IMG/VR virus record: IMGVR_UViG_3300002242_000665
Span: 280 to 26,793 of that record
DNA from: a virus
Length of the DNA: 26,514 nt
Strand: one strand, 5' to 3'
Of this stretch, positions 8,383 through 16,356 are shown piece by piece. The notes under the pieces were generated by a model, which saw nothing but the letters and a program-made list of their open reading frames with translations, was not told the DNA's origin and searched no databases. Position numbers and translations under genes: made by a program. The first letter of the stretch is position 1. Every line of letters starts with the position of its first letter.

Positions 8383-9611
8383 TAAAATAATTCCTTCCAT
8401 AGAATTCCAGAGTCAATAGTTGCTGAATTGGCGCTTGCCGCAGCTATCGCAATAGTTTCCCCAGGCTGCAATATTATTTTATATGGAGTCGCGTCTTGAG
8501 ATTCCCTATCGTTTTTTCCTGCCAGCGCTGTTCCTAAAAGCTCCTCTCCTCCACTAACGGTTGTTCCTGCCACGTCAATATCAACAACTGAATTCGAGGC
8601 ATTAATATCAGAATACGATGGTGTACCCCCGAGAGTTGCGTTTTTGACAAGCCTTAAAGAAGCTAAATTGTTGGCAGATGACGATTCAACGGAGGCATAA
8701 AGAGATTCTATTAATATCTCAATAAAGTTAGTTTTAGATGCGTATGTCGATTTATTTCTTATTGTAAATATTGCCACCTCAGAGGTAACAGATGTCTTTT
8801 CTTGTATTCCAGACGTTTGATTAAACTGATGGGCCATTATTAATTCGGTCTTTCCCTCTACGAAGTACGCAAAAGAAGACGTTTTCAAAATTAAATCAGT
8901 AGTGGTCGCTTTATTATTACAATATACCATTAGATGGAAATTCGGCATATAAACAGATGGGGCGGTTTGCAAGTTTGCATATAGCATGGTGTAAACAATC
9001 ACAAATTTGCCAGTAGAGTCATCCTCTATTAGGTATTCAATTGCGCCACCGCCTAAATATTGGAATCTTATTCCCCAAACGTTTAGCTTGGAGGTGTCCA
9101 GAGTCATTCCGCTTGCCCCAGTTCCGTCAAGAGGGTCGTCCCACGAAGACTGAGGAACCGAATACTTTACGTCATTAGCAAATCTATGAACCCCGAATGA
9201 AGTCCCGTCATATCCTATTGCATATCCGTTTTTAAGGTCGGCGCTAGAACCAACTTCATCCGCAAGACCTACATACTGGGATGTGTTTGCTACGCCACCA
9301 GTTTCAAATAGCGCTGTAAATCTGGCAAGTCCACCCTGCCCAGACCTGTATCTTGCTTGCCTTTTAGACTGAAGACATGCCGCGCTCGCTGTTGTAGTTG
9401 ACGAAGATACAACCGCCATAGCATTAGCCTGTGTTACTGTTCCTCCGTTTGCCACTATTGATTCAGTTAGTTCCGTATTATCGACTGTATACTCAAAGCT
9501 ATGCTGTAAGATAGGAGATAATTCAGCAACCCTTAAATCACCAAAAGCCGTTAATGGCCCGGTTATCTCGGAGTCAAAATCTTTATTTGCTGGGCTTCGT
9601 GAAACTGGCAT
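8382..9611 (-). CDS. Beta-rich phage structural protein, 409 aa
   Basis: ATG 9611 overlaps the upstream stop (TAATG); GAGGAG lies about 12 bases before it, so translation is probably coupled. The protein has no membrane segment or catalytic motif. Residues about 85-190 (SGQGGLARFTALFETGGV, then YVGLADEVG, NGYAIGYDGTSFGVHRF) match a segment I know from many tailed-phage surface proteins and look like a beta-sandwich or jelly roll. The C-terminal part (about 240-409) is rich in short beta strands and ends with ILQPGETIAIAAAS, typical of small virion beta domains. It sits in a run of four coupled tail-region genes. A tail-fibre, decoration or receptor-contact role is inferred; no ligand can be named. 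Confidence 0.7.
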   Translation of the reverse strand: MPVSRSPANKDFDSEITGPLTAFGDLRVAELSPILQHSFEYTVDNTELTESIVANGGTVTQANAMAVVSSSTTTASAACLQSKRQARYRSGQGGLARFTALFETGGVANTSQYVGLADEVGSSADLKNGYAIGYDGTSFGVHRFANDVKYSVPQSSWDDPLDGTGASGMTLDTSKLNVWGIRFQYLGGGAIEYLIEDDSTGKFVIVYTMLYANLQTAPSVYMPNFHLMVYCNNKATTTDLILKTSSFAYFVEGKTELIMAHQFNQTSGIQEKTSVTSEVAIFTIRNKSTYASKTNFIEILIESLYASVESSSANNLASLRLVKNATLGGTPSYSDINASNSVVDIDVAGTTVSGGEELLGTALAGKNDRESQDATPYKIILQPGETIAIAAASANSATIDSGILWKELF

Positions 9612-9952
9612 TATGCTACAAACTCCTCACCATTTACGGTGAAATTTATCGCGTTTGCCGTGTCTGTTCTTACCGCTAGATTTCCGGTTGAGTCATCCAT
9701 GCAAATCTTAACCTCTACCATGTCGGTTGAATTAGCTGCCAAATCTATATCCCATGATATAGCCGTTGTTTCGTCGTAGGTTGTTCCGTTCGAGTCAACG
9801 AATAATCTATATTTTACCGACGAACCAGTGACATTGCAAACAATTACGTTATGTATTATTGTCTGCGTACTGGAAGCCGGAGAATATGCGCTGGCTGCCG
9901 TTGTATTTGCTGGCCTTAGTTGCCCGAGTTGTTTTATTGTGTGACTTGCCAT
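9611..9952 (-). CDS. Small beta-sandwich virion protein, 113 aa
   Basis: ATG 9952 overlaps the stop of the gene upstream (TGATG). No strong Shine-Dalgarno site is visible, so it is probably translated by coupling. The sequence begins MASHTIKQLGQLRPANTTAASAY and continues with IIHNVIVCNVTGSSVKYRLFVDSNG and a conserved-looking acidic segment VEVKICMDDSTGNLAVRT. This pattern of alternating strands with NVIVCN and RLFVD is familiar from small structural proteins of marine and soil phages, probably an Ig-like or jelly-roll fold. It is likely a tail or fibre accessory subunit because it lies between two other tail-surface genes. Function beyond 'structural' is not shown. Confidence 0.65.
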   Translation of the reverse strand: MASHTIKQLGQLRPANTTAASAYSPASSTQTIIHNVIVCNVTGSSVKYRLFVDSNGTTYDETTAISWDIDLAANSTDMVEVKICMDDSTGNLAVRTDTANAINFTVNGEEFVA

Positions 9953-10659
9953 CAGTATGCCATCGCCACACGCTTATTTAGGTCTACGTTTGAATATGCT
10001 ATTGATTCATTCGCCACAACTATTTTACCAACTGTTTGAGTGTCGGTCGCTTTGTCGTATTCAAATCCAGCCTCACCGCCAAAAACACCTCCATCATTAA
10101 ACTGAATAGATTTATCTGGGTTTGAAGGTGTCCCTGACCCGCTAGATGAAACAACCCAATTAGTCCCATCTGTTGCGTTATAAGGCCCAAATTTGCCATA
10201 TATATTGACATGTCTTATCCAGAAAAATAGGTCTGCGCTTACGTCTCCAACTGATGTAACTCGCTGAGATGACCCCGTGCTCGTCCCGACCAAAGATGAT
10301 GTGTCTATATCGTCCGTTGCAGAAGAATAAATCTCTGTATAGCTATGCCCCTCATATACTGCCGCCGACCATGAGGCCGTTGGAGCTGTGGTATCTCTAC
10401 CCTCTACAAATAAATTAGTCGCTATGGACGGAACGATGTCTGCCACGGTGGGGTTGGCAGCGCTGTATCCTTTCCCGTTAGAATCGACCTTTAATATTTC
10501 AAAGTCTAATAAATCCTGAACCCGTATATTTTTAAGGGATGGGTCTGTGCTTGCTCCTTCTAGGCGGTCTATAGCGTCCTTGACAGCGATAAATGCTTGC
10601 CTTACAGAAAGATCCTTTATGCTGTATGGGTTTATTATTGGTGTTGCTCTACGGGACAT
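9952..10659 (-). CDS. Tail-tip/fibre-like protein with Ig/FN3-like domain, 235 aa
   Basis: ATG 10659 forms TAATG with the upstream stop. Residues about 1-35 are helical (IKDLSVRQAFIAVKDAIDRLEG). Residues about 88-170 (TTAPTASWSAAVYEGHSYTE ... RVTSVGDVSADLFFWIRHVN ... GPYNATDGTNW) have the strand order and the 'YIRHVN...G..GP' ending seen in FN3-like domains of phage host-specificity (gpJ-type) proteins. Residues about 172-215 (SGTPSNPDKSIQFNDGGVFG ... YDKATDTQTVGKI) match a very common phage fibre module. It is probably a tail-tip or fibre attachment subunit. This is a mosaic of known modules; the whole-protein role is inferred. Confidence 0.7.
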   Translation of the reverse strand: MSRRATPIINPYSIKDLSVRQAFIAVKDAIDRLEGASTDPSLKNIRVQDLLDFEILKVDSNGKGYSAANPTVADIVPSIATNLFVEGRDTTAPTASWSAAVYEGHSYTEIYSSATDDIDTSSLVGTSTGSSQRVTSVGDVSADLFFWIRHVNIYGKFGPYNATDGTNWVVSSSGSGTPSNPDKSIQFNDGGVFGGEAGFEYDKATDTQTVGKIVVANESIAYSNVDLNKRVAMAY

Positions 10660-12566
10660 TATATGCTTAGCTCACTTTTAGATGTTGAAACTGCTATCTC
10701 CTGAACACCAAAGAACCCCGAAACTTCAATGCTCCATTTCTTTCCTGATTCAAGCGGCTTTAGCCAAAATATCTCATCGTCTGCTACTTCGGAGGTAGAA
10801 ACCAAAACGCTATCACGATAAATCTTTAATGTCATGGGGTATCCGTCTGCTATTATTCGACCACATCCCCAATCTAAGGGAACCTTTTCGGTAAACTCCT
10901 TTGATTGCCACATTGCCTCTTTTGCTGATCCGGTGTTAAGAGATCTTATCTCTGTGCCCTGTATTACATATAAGGTGTCGTCCTCTAAGTCAGTGTACGC
11001 CCCGGCCGCCGTTTCTTCTACGGTTGAAACATGCGATCTTTGATCGTCAAGGTTATAGATTAAGGCATTCCCGGCTCCATTAAAAAACCATATTTGTTCA
11101 TCGTGATATGCCCCGACCATGGTTTCGGGGCTGAATAATTGCCAATTTTCCTTGGTAAAATATAGATATGATATTACCGTAGCCGATCCGTCTTGGACTG
11201 CCACTAATCCATCAGGCGAGGCATATAAAACCGTATTGCCTATATTCACTATGCTTTTCTTAGAAACGCATGATTGATTTATATGTAATTGAGTTAATGT
11301 CATGGTGTCGGGGCTGAATCCGGTTGATATGTATGGCCTTTCGTCCGTCATAATCGCCACAGAATTGCCCGAAACGCCCAACCCTACTATTTCGCTGTCT
11401 ACGCTGATAATATAGTCTGCGGGCCAAGCATGGGGCTGATACGGCTCTGAAAGGTGTAAGTTCTTCCCTTTGAAACCCGCCAAAAACCCATTCGGCAAAG
11501 AAACAAGCCCTTTTAAGTCGTCCGGGGGCTGGTCATAATTAAGGCTCGGGATCTCTTCTCCAAGATCCCCATCTTGTAAGGTGTCTAAATATGAAGAATC
11601 TCCTAGCGGTATTTCAGCCACAAATCGAAAAACAGTGCCGGAGTCCGAGGTTGCCGCTCTATATATCCGCTTATTTGTGACGTTATAATTCCCGCTTGGC
11701 TGAGCGGTTGCCATCCCAGTTAAGTTTACATCCTCCACGGGAGAAACGTCTACTACATTAGAAGCATCGCTAGGGGCGCTTTCTTCCCCAAAGCCAGTAA
11801 CAAACGTATAAATATAGGTTGTTGACCCAGTGATATTGTTTATTTGCCCAGTGTTATAGGTGATATTAAGAACTGCTGTAGCGCCTGTGACCAAAGAAGC
11901 AGACAAAACGGCGTTGTCTACGGTTAAGTTCGACGAACCGGAGGATTTGCTTACGTCAGGATATAAAACAAGCAAATCGTCTGTTTCAAAATACATCACG
12001 AAAACAGCCGAAGCCGAGGCGGTAACCTTGGGGGGTATTACCGCTAAGGTGTATTGTTGACCAACAACGTTTTCGACTATATCCCCTGGCTCAGTTAATG
12101 TTCCGGCATCCCTCCTCTCTCCGTCAGTTTCCTCATAGAAATATTTCCAATTCCTAGTGAAAGAGGTTGAGGTGATGTCTTGAGCGGTGGCAACTGGGGC
12201 AGGGGTTGGCGCAGGAGCACCTAAGTCATGTTCTGTGCCCGGAAATGTCCCGCCTCTAACTTTTGGCGTTCCTTCCCCAGTATAGTAAATCCGATTAAAA
12301 GAATCGTTGACAATCGGACCACGGACGACATCGACATCCCCGTCAAACACTAGGAATTTCTTTGCATCGGATTTGTCATCGTGATACAGAAATAGACTCT
12401 CTTTGCCTCCGTCAATTGCTTCAATCAACGTGCTTCCCTTAAACGGCTCAATAGTCGTAGAAAGCAGGTTGACATTCACGCTTGACTCAGCTTGAAAGTC
12501 TCCTAAGTTTGACGGGTTACTTCTAGGGCTTATCCCGTCGAATTGCCTAAGTCGAATTGTTGGCAT
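10659..12566 (-). CDS. Beta-propeller tail/nozzle-type protein, 635 aa
   Basis: ATG 12566 directly follows the upstream stop; GGAAG lies just before. The N-terminus (MPTIRLRQFDGISPRSNPSN...AESSVNVNL) opens like phage tail proteins that wrap a propeller. Residues about 245-310 hold an FN3-like strand (TYIYTFVTGFGEESAPSDAS) and NKRIYRAAT. Residues about 340-500 contain GLVSLPNGFLAGFKGKNLHL, SEPYQPHAWPADY, IVGLGVSGNSVAIMTDERPY and LYASPDGLVAVQDGS, a signature I recognise from a widespread podovirus tail family. The repeats fit a seven-blade-type propeller. In short-tailed phages a protein of this kind follows the adaptor and forms the lower tail (nozzle; T7 gp12 or P22 gp10 positions). Equivalence to those proteins is inferred from fold type, size and gene order. 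Confidence 0.75.
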   Translation of the reverse strand: MPTIRLRQFDGISPRSNPSNLGDFQAESSVNVNLLSTTIEPFKGSTLIEAIDGGKESLFLYHDDKSDAKKFLVFDGDVDVVRGPIVNDSFNRIYYTGEGTPKVRGGTFPGTEHDLGAPAPTPAPVATAQDITSTSFTRNWKYFYEETDGERRDAGTLTEPGDIVENVVGQQYTLAVIPPKVTASASAVFVMYFETDDLLVLYPDVSKSSGSSNLTVDNAVLSASLVTGATAVLNITYNTGQINNITGSTTYIYTFVTGFGEESAPSDASNVVDVSPVEDVNLTGMATAQPSGNYNVTNKRIYRAATSDSGTVFRFVAEIPLGDSSYLDTLQDGDLGEEIPSLNYDQPPDDLKGLVSLPNGFLAGFKGKNLHLSEPYQPHAWPADYIISVDSEIVGLGVSGNSVAIMTDERPYISTGFSPDTMTLTQLHINQSCVSKKSIVNIGNTVLYASPDGLVAVQDGSATVISYLYFTKENWQLFSPETMVGAYHDEQIWFFNGAGNALIYNLDDQRSHVSTVEETAAGAYTDLEDDTLYVIQGTEIRSLNTGSAKEAMWQSKEFTEKVPLDWGCGRIIADGYPMTLKIYRDSVLVSTSEVADDEIFWLKPLESGKKWSIEVSGFFGVQEIAVSTSKSELSI

Positions 12567-14330
12567 TTACGCTTCCAATGCTTCCAATCTTGCGTCTGTT
12601 TTTTCTACATATTCTTTAAATGCTACCAAGTGCTTCAACGGTATCAGTGAGTATTTTATTCCTTTTGTTACTTCGCCCGTTAGAACCTTTTGCATCTTGG
12701 TTTCAAACTCGCCTGTTACATTTCCATCGTCATCTAACACAGGAAATTGAACCTCTTGCTCAACTGTATCTTCGGTTTCAAAAACAATGCCAGGCGATAC
12801 AGTTTCAGCGTCTTGTGCTTTCATACCAATTTGAACAATGGCATCGTCACCGTTATCTATAACATCCTGCTTTAGGCGATACTTAGTAACCATCCCTCCC
12901 AAAGCTAACACATCGTCTAGTTGACTTGATACTTTAGTAAAGTCTTGCTTTAGTTTCTCGTCCGATATCGCACCGTATGAATTATTAGTGTTTGTTACAT
13001 CACCATTCCCATCAACAACAAAAACGGAGGTTGATGCGTTTGTTTCTGCGAGTATCAAATTAAATGCTGTACTAGACGCGCGTGTTGTGCGTAAATGTAA
13101 AGTATCACCTGTATATGACGCATTGTTCGCCCATAAAAATGCAGCTTGATCAACTGCATTCCCTGTTGTTAATAGCAACCTTGTATTAGGTGTGTCATAT
13201 TCAAAACCATTAAAGCCTGTACCTGGTGAGGTTTTGTCAATCAATAGTCTTTGACTACTATCAACGCGAAACCCTTCCATCATTGAGCCTGCATTGTTAG
13301 AAGTAGAAACAGACCAATATCCATGGGCTTCTGCTGTTGTTCCGCTTTCTTTTGCGCCTTTGATTACAGCAAAACCGTATTGAGAGGTATCACCAGTTTT
13401 CCATCGGCCACCAAAAGCCAATGAACCTCCTGCATCAGCAGCCATACCATCATTAGAATTAAGCATTAATGTTCCTGAACGAGTGCTTATTGTTTTGTTT
13501 GCTCCAGTTATTTCGGTGATACTTGATGACCTTGTTGTATTTACTGTTCCAGACAGTACATCCAATATATATGCAGGGTTTGTATTGCCTATACCAACTT
13601 GCCGTGAACTATTAATCCGCATAGCTTCAGAGCTATTCGAATAAAACAATACTTGAGCTGCTGCATTTCCAATCTGAAGAAGGTTAGAGCTATCAATCTT
13701 CAAAATATCAATATCTGCACTATCTGCGGCATTTCGAGCCGTTAAATACGTGTTATTGGTAAGGTTTAACCCTGCTACTTGAGCGCCAAAAGCTAAGTTA
13801 TCAGAAGCATTAACCTTAATCATATCAATATCGGCGCTATCTGCGAAGTTTCGACCTTTCAAGTAAGTGTCATTTACCATTGCCAAGTCAACAACATCGC
13901 CGCCAAATACCAATTGGTCCGAAGTGTTTACCTTGGCAATATTAACAAAGCCCGTCCCAGCGTTATTATCGGCTTTATACCATTTGTCATTTGCAATAAA
14001 AGCGTCACCCGTTGAGTCTTTTAATACTACGTTGTCAAAAGCGCCAGCGGTTAGCCACACCTGAACATTATCATTAGCAACTAAAGCCAATGCCGTAGTG
14101 CTCTCTTGTGCTCGTACGCAAGTTATTACGTTTGCAGCAACGTTAGTCACCTTTACTATTTCCACGGCATTATCCGACGCTCTAACAAACGTCAATAAAA
14201 AGAAGTCACCAGAACCGCCAGCAATTGTCGGAAAATTGCTTGCGTCATTCACGGTGATTGCTGTATCTACTGCCGCGACCGAACCTGTTAAAAAAGTTGA
14301 CCCATAATTGCCAAATACTATATTTCCCAT
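12567..14330 (-). CDS. Tail fibre with C-terminal S74 self-cleaving chaperone domain, 587 aa
   Basis: ATG 14330 follows TAGGAG, in which TAG is the stop of the upstream gene, with a 7-base gap. Residues 1-105 form a beta-rich attachment-type head. Residues about 114-222 hold three related units of about 36 residues (NDxxYxxxxxADSADIDxxKV...). The middle (about 225-450) is typical trimeric fibre sequence, with GIGNTNPAYILDVLSG. From S456 the sequence SDEKLKQDF marks the intramolecular chaperone (peptidase S74) of endosialidase-type fibres, with S456 and K461 at the spacing of the Ser-Lys dyad. Cleavage before S456 would release a 132-residue trimerisation chaperone. The last 40 residues look coiled-coil. 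The cleavage is known for the family, not shown here. Confidence 0.9.
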   Translation of the reverse strand: MGNIVFGNYGSTFLTGSVAAVDTAITVNDASNFPTIAGGSGDFFLLTFVRASDNAVEIVKVTNVAANVITCVRAQESTTALALVANDNVQVWLTAGAFDNVVLKDSTGDAFIANDKWYKADNNAGTGFVNIAKVNTSDQLVFGGDVVDLAMVNDTYLKGRNFADSADIDMIKVNASDNLAFGAQVAGLNLTNNTYLTARNAADSADIDILKIDSSNLLQIGNAAAQVLFYSNSSEAMRINSSRQVGIGNTNPAYILDVLSGTVNTTRSSSITEITGANKTISTRSGTLMLNSNDGMAADAGGSLAFGGRWKTGDTSQYGFAVIKGAKESGTTAEAHGYWSVSTSNNAGSMMEGFRVDSSQRLLIDKTSPGTGFNGFEYDTPNTRLLLTTGNAVDQAAFLWANNASYTGDTLHLRTTRASSTAFNLILAETNASTSVFVVDGNGDVTNTNNSYGAISDEKLKQDFTKVSSQLDDVLALGGMVTKYRLKQDVIDNGDDAIVQIGMKAQDAETVSPGIVFETEDTVEQEVQFPVLDDDGNVTGEFETKMQKVLTGEVTKGIKYSLIPLKHLVAFKEYVEKTDARLEALEA

Positions 14331-14340
14331 TTTCTTGCTC

Positions 14341-14748
14341 CTATTGGAAAGTAATTTTTAAAACACCCGCATTAAATAAGGGGCCAGGTCCAAATCCAGG
14401 CACATCTATTGGCGTAGTGAGATCGTTAAATACATACATATTGCCACCACTTGCGGCATCAAATATTGCACACCCGTTTACAACACCCCAGTCATCGTTA
14501 CTTACGGGGTCAGGAAAGGATATTGCTAGTTTATTCGTAATTATTCCATCTGTGTTCATGTCCCAGTTAGCATCTGATGGGTCTACCTGAACTCTTGCGT
14601 AACCATTGCCGGATACCTCAGTGCCTCCGCCGCTTTCATCAGGAGTTACATTGAAAAGCGCAACATACAAAGCCAATGGTTTAGAAAATAACGCTGTGCG
14701 GAAAGTGCCATTGGCTATTTCTGCTCTGTAAAAGTTTGAACTAGGCAT
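14341..14748 (-). CDS. Phage tail fibre-like protein, 135 aa
   Basis: I chose ATG 14748 (MPSSNFYRAE), because GGAGG sits 5 bases upstream and the start overlaps the upstream stop by 8 bases; a start at 14760 would add four residues made by that ribosome site. The pattern LALYVALFNVTPDESGGGTE, then VSGNGYARVQV, a DWGVVNGCAIFDAASGGNMY segment, LTTPIDV and a final NAGVLKITF is that of a frequent small tail protein of podoviruses and prophages, a beta-sandwich that often lies next to fibre genes. It lies just before the S74 fibre gene and may be its adaptor or a short fibre. That pairing is inferred from adjacency. Confidence 0.8.
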   Translation of the reverse strand: MPSSNFYRAEIANGTFRTALFSKPLALYVALFNVTPDESGGGTEVSGNGYARVQVDPSDANWDMNTDGIITNKLAISFPDPVSNDDWGVVNGCAIFDAASGGNMYVFNDLTTPIDVPGFGPGPLFNAGVLKITFQ

Positions 14749-15007
14749 AAGGGCCTCCAAGGGTATACATACCCATTATAAAATCATCGAAAAACCCTGA
14801 GCCCTGAGTCAATGTCGCTTCCATCTCAATGCTCACTAAAATGCTTGCGCCCATAATAGGCCTATCCGTTATAGGGCATCCACCAAGAGGATACATGCCA
14901 AGGATAACCGAGCAGGGGGGAATATCTTCGGAATTATACTGAAGCAAAGTCCTTCCGATATCGGCTTGCTCTGTTGAGCTATAATCTAATTCTGTATTGC
15001 AACTCAC
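14741..15007 (-). CDS. Small tail-region protein with repeated MYxLGG motif, 88 aa
   Basis: The start is GTG at 15007-15005, supported by GAGG seven bases upstream and by a GTGA overlap with the stop of the preceding gene. The next methionines would remove half the protein. The sequence carries two copies of a G-M-Y-x-L-G-G motif, at about 37-43 (LGMYPLGGCP) and at the very C-terminus (MGMYTLGGPYA), with an acidic Ser/Thr-rich N-terminus. I do not recognise a function. Similar short Gly/Tyr repeats occur in small structural proteins beside tail fibres. It sits between a BppU-N-like protein and a small tail protein, so a structural role is likely. Confidence 0.7.
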   Translation of the reverse strand: MSCNTELDYSSTEQADIGRTLLQYNSEDIPPCSVILGMYPLGGCPITDRPIMGASILVSIEMEATLTQGSGFFDDFIMGMYTLGGPYA

Positions 15008-15366
15008 GTAACAACCTCAACAAATCGTTTTCTTAATCGAAAAGGGATAGTGCTATAGGCTGTTTGGATACCGTTTGGATCAGATACCGAAACCTCACCC
15101 TCATAAGATCCTTCGTCTAGGTCGGTTGTCGCGTCATCTGGTAGCTTAAATCTTACCCATCCAGTAGACCCGCCATATAGTATCTCCCCGAAAACCTGAA
15201 ATATAGTGGTTTCTTCGTTGTTTTTTTCCCTAAACCGCATTCTCACGCTAGTACCAATAAGGCTAATATCTAACCCTGCACCAGTGTTTGTGTCTATTAT
15301 TTGAGCCACCACATAGGGCAGTGTGTCGCCTGTAACTATTTTTAATACGCTGCTTCCTCTAGCCAT
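15004..15366 (-). CDS. BppU N-terminal-like beta protein, 120 aa
   Basis: ATG 15366 lies 7 bases after the upstream stop, with AGGTG in between. The layout VTGDTLPYVVAQIIDTNTG ... DISLIGTSVRMRFREK ... GWVRFKLPDDATTDLDEGSY ... EVSVSDPNGIQTAYSTIPFR is the pattern of the N-terminal domain of phage baseplate upper protein (BppU) and similar small Ig-like proteins: a hydrophilic turn, the 'V.MR.R' strand, 'G.V.F...D...L..G.YE.E' and an 'IPF.L' final strand. The length is that of a single domain, so it is not a full BppU. It probably joins the neck or tail to fibres. Family match is good; partner and location are inferred. Confidence 0.75.
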   Translation of the reverse strand: MARGSSVLKIVTGDTLPYVVAQIIDTNTGAGLDISLIGTSVRMRFREKNNEETTIFQVFGEILYGGSTGWVRFKLPDDATTDLDEGSYEGEVSVSDPNGIQTAYSTIPFRLRKRFVEVVT

Positions 15367-15373
15367 ATATCAC

Positions 15374-16024
15374 CTATGTTTCAAATCCCACTAATCCAGT
15401 AAAACCGCTATCATTAACTTTATTTCGTCGCAAATCCCAAGGTCGCCTAACAACCGATAGATTTCTATTCATCTTCCCTCTTACCGCTTGAGTAAACGCC
15501 CTGTTTATTCCTCGCTTAAACTCTTTTTTGTGGTAACTGGCAGAATCCTTACTAGACCAGTCCTTTCCTTGTATTTGCATCAGCTTCCACTTAGCGCCAT
15601 GCGCCATGTATTCAGCCCAGTCATCATAAACTCGGCAATCCAATTCAGCGTCACAGCTAGGATCGGTTACCAATACAAGATCAAGCGTCATGCCGTCTTT
15701 TGTGTCCTTCGTAGGGACAGCCTTAAGCGAAATAATATCTCTTTCCGGTAAAGTAAAATCTATTTCCGGCTCCCTGCGAAGGCCAGACAACTTAACGTTT
15801 ATAACCGTTTCGATTAATGTCTCGACAGGAGTGTCTAGGTCATACGTGCCCAAATCTTTACGCAAATTAATGGGGTCATGTGTAACTCTCCATGTCTGAG
15901 AACGTTGAAGGAACTCGTACACAGCCCTTCTTAGCCATCTTTCAGCTAGAGGGACTGGAACACCCGGCACATCTGATAGAACCAAATCTAAGATAGAGCT
16001 TATTTTGAAATCTTCTTCTGCCAT
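15374..16024 (-). CDS. Head-tail adaptor (T7 gp11-like type), 216 aa
   Basis: ATG 16024 forms TAATG with the stop upstream. The opening, ISSILDLVLSDVPGVPVPLA followed by ERWLRRAVYEFLQRSQTWR, is the signature of podovirus adaptors, in which a helix pair carries 'A...F..RS..WR'. The C-terminal region (about 130-200) is helical and basic, with YHKKEFKRGINRAFTQAVRG then RRPWDL. Length is close to that of T7 gp11. In short-tailed phages this protein forms a dodecameric ring below the portal and receives the nozzle. Its neighbours (a second small adaptor and a beta-propeller tail protein) fit. The assignment is by pattern and gene order. Confidence 0.8.
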   Translation of the reverse strand: MAEEDFKISSILDLVLSDVPGVPVPLAERWLRRAVYEFLQRSQTWRVTHDPINLRKDLGTYDLDTPVETLIETVINVKLSGLRREPEIDFTLPERDIISLKAVPTKDTKDGMTLDLVLVTDPSCDAELDCRVYDDWAEYMAHGAKWKLMQIQGKDWSSKDSASYHKKEFKRGINRAFTQAVRGKMNRNLSVVRRPWDLRRNKVNDSGFTGLVGFET

Positions 16025-16356
16025 TAAACTAGCTCCTTAATAAACATGTTCCACCAATATTCGGACATTTCTCGTCCATTAGAGTATTCTGCGTCTTTTT
16101 GGTAGCATCGGTGTAAAACGTAATTAGTCATAGTGGCTCTATAGTACTCAACTAGAACAAGAGTTTCGGACAAATCGGTTATGTCGATTATTGCCGCATT
16201 ATTGATTGTTGCCGTGTATTGAGCGTCAGGCCTTCGCCTTACGATTTCTCGAACTCCGTCATTAACCCATAATAGCAATTCTGCATCATCCCATCTAACC
16301 TCAGATCCGGATTTAAGCAAAGTCCTAACTCTTGTTTCTATGTCAAGTCCTGTCAT
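16024..16356 (-). CDS. Small head-tail connector protein (DUF6682-like), 110 aa
   Basis: ATG 16356 overlaps the stop of the upstream gene (ATGA). The N-terminal motif RVRTLLKSGSEVRWDDAELL then LWVNDGVREIVRRRPDA is that of a widespread phage connector-like family (DUF6682 by my memory): a short helix, 'RW.DAELL.W.NDG.REI...RPDA', then beta strands and a C-terminal helix. The second half, YYRATMTNYVLHRCYQKDAE and EYWWNMFIKEL, is aromatic and helical, as in gp6-type connectors. It is probably a ring component between portal and tail. It is immediately followed by the gp11-like adaptor, with coupled translation. The domain number is from memory and should be confirmed. Confidence 0.75.
   Translation of the reverse strand: MTGLDIETRVRTLLKSGSEVRWDDAELLLWVNDGVREIVRRRPDAQYTATINNAAIIDITDLSETLVLVEYYRATMTNYVLHRCYQKDAEYSNGREMSEYWWNMFIKELV

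Noticed and set aside
7952-8419. 155-aa plus-strand frame opposite the membrane/coiled-coil gene
   Set aside because: Its Ser/Leu/Ile pattern is the complement of a charged coiled coil; all surrounding genes are on the other strand.
10020-10211. 63-aa minus-strand frame inside the 235-aa tail gene
   Set aside because: It is out of frame with a gene that carries recognisable fibre modules and has no ribosome site.
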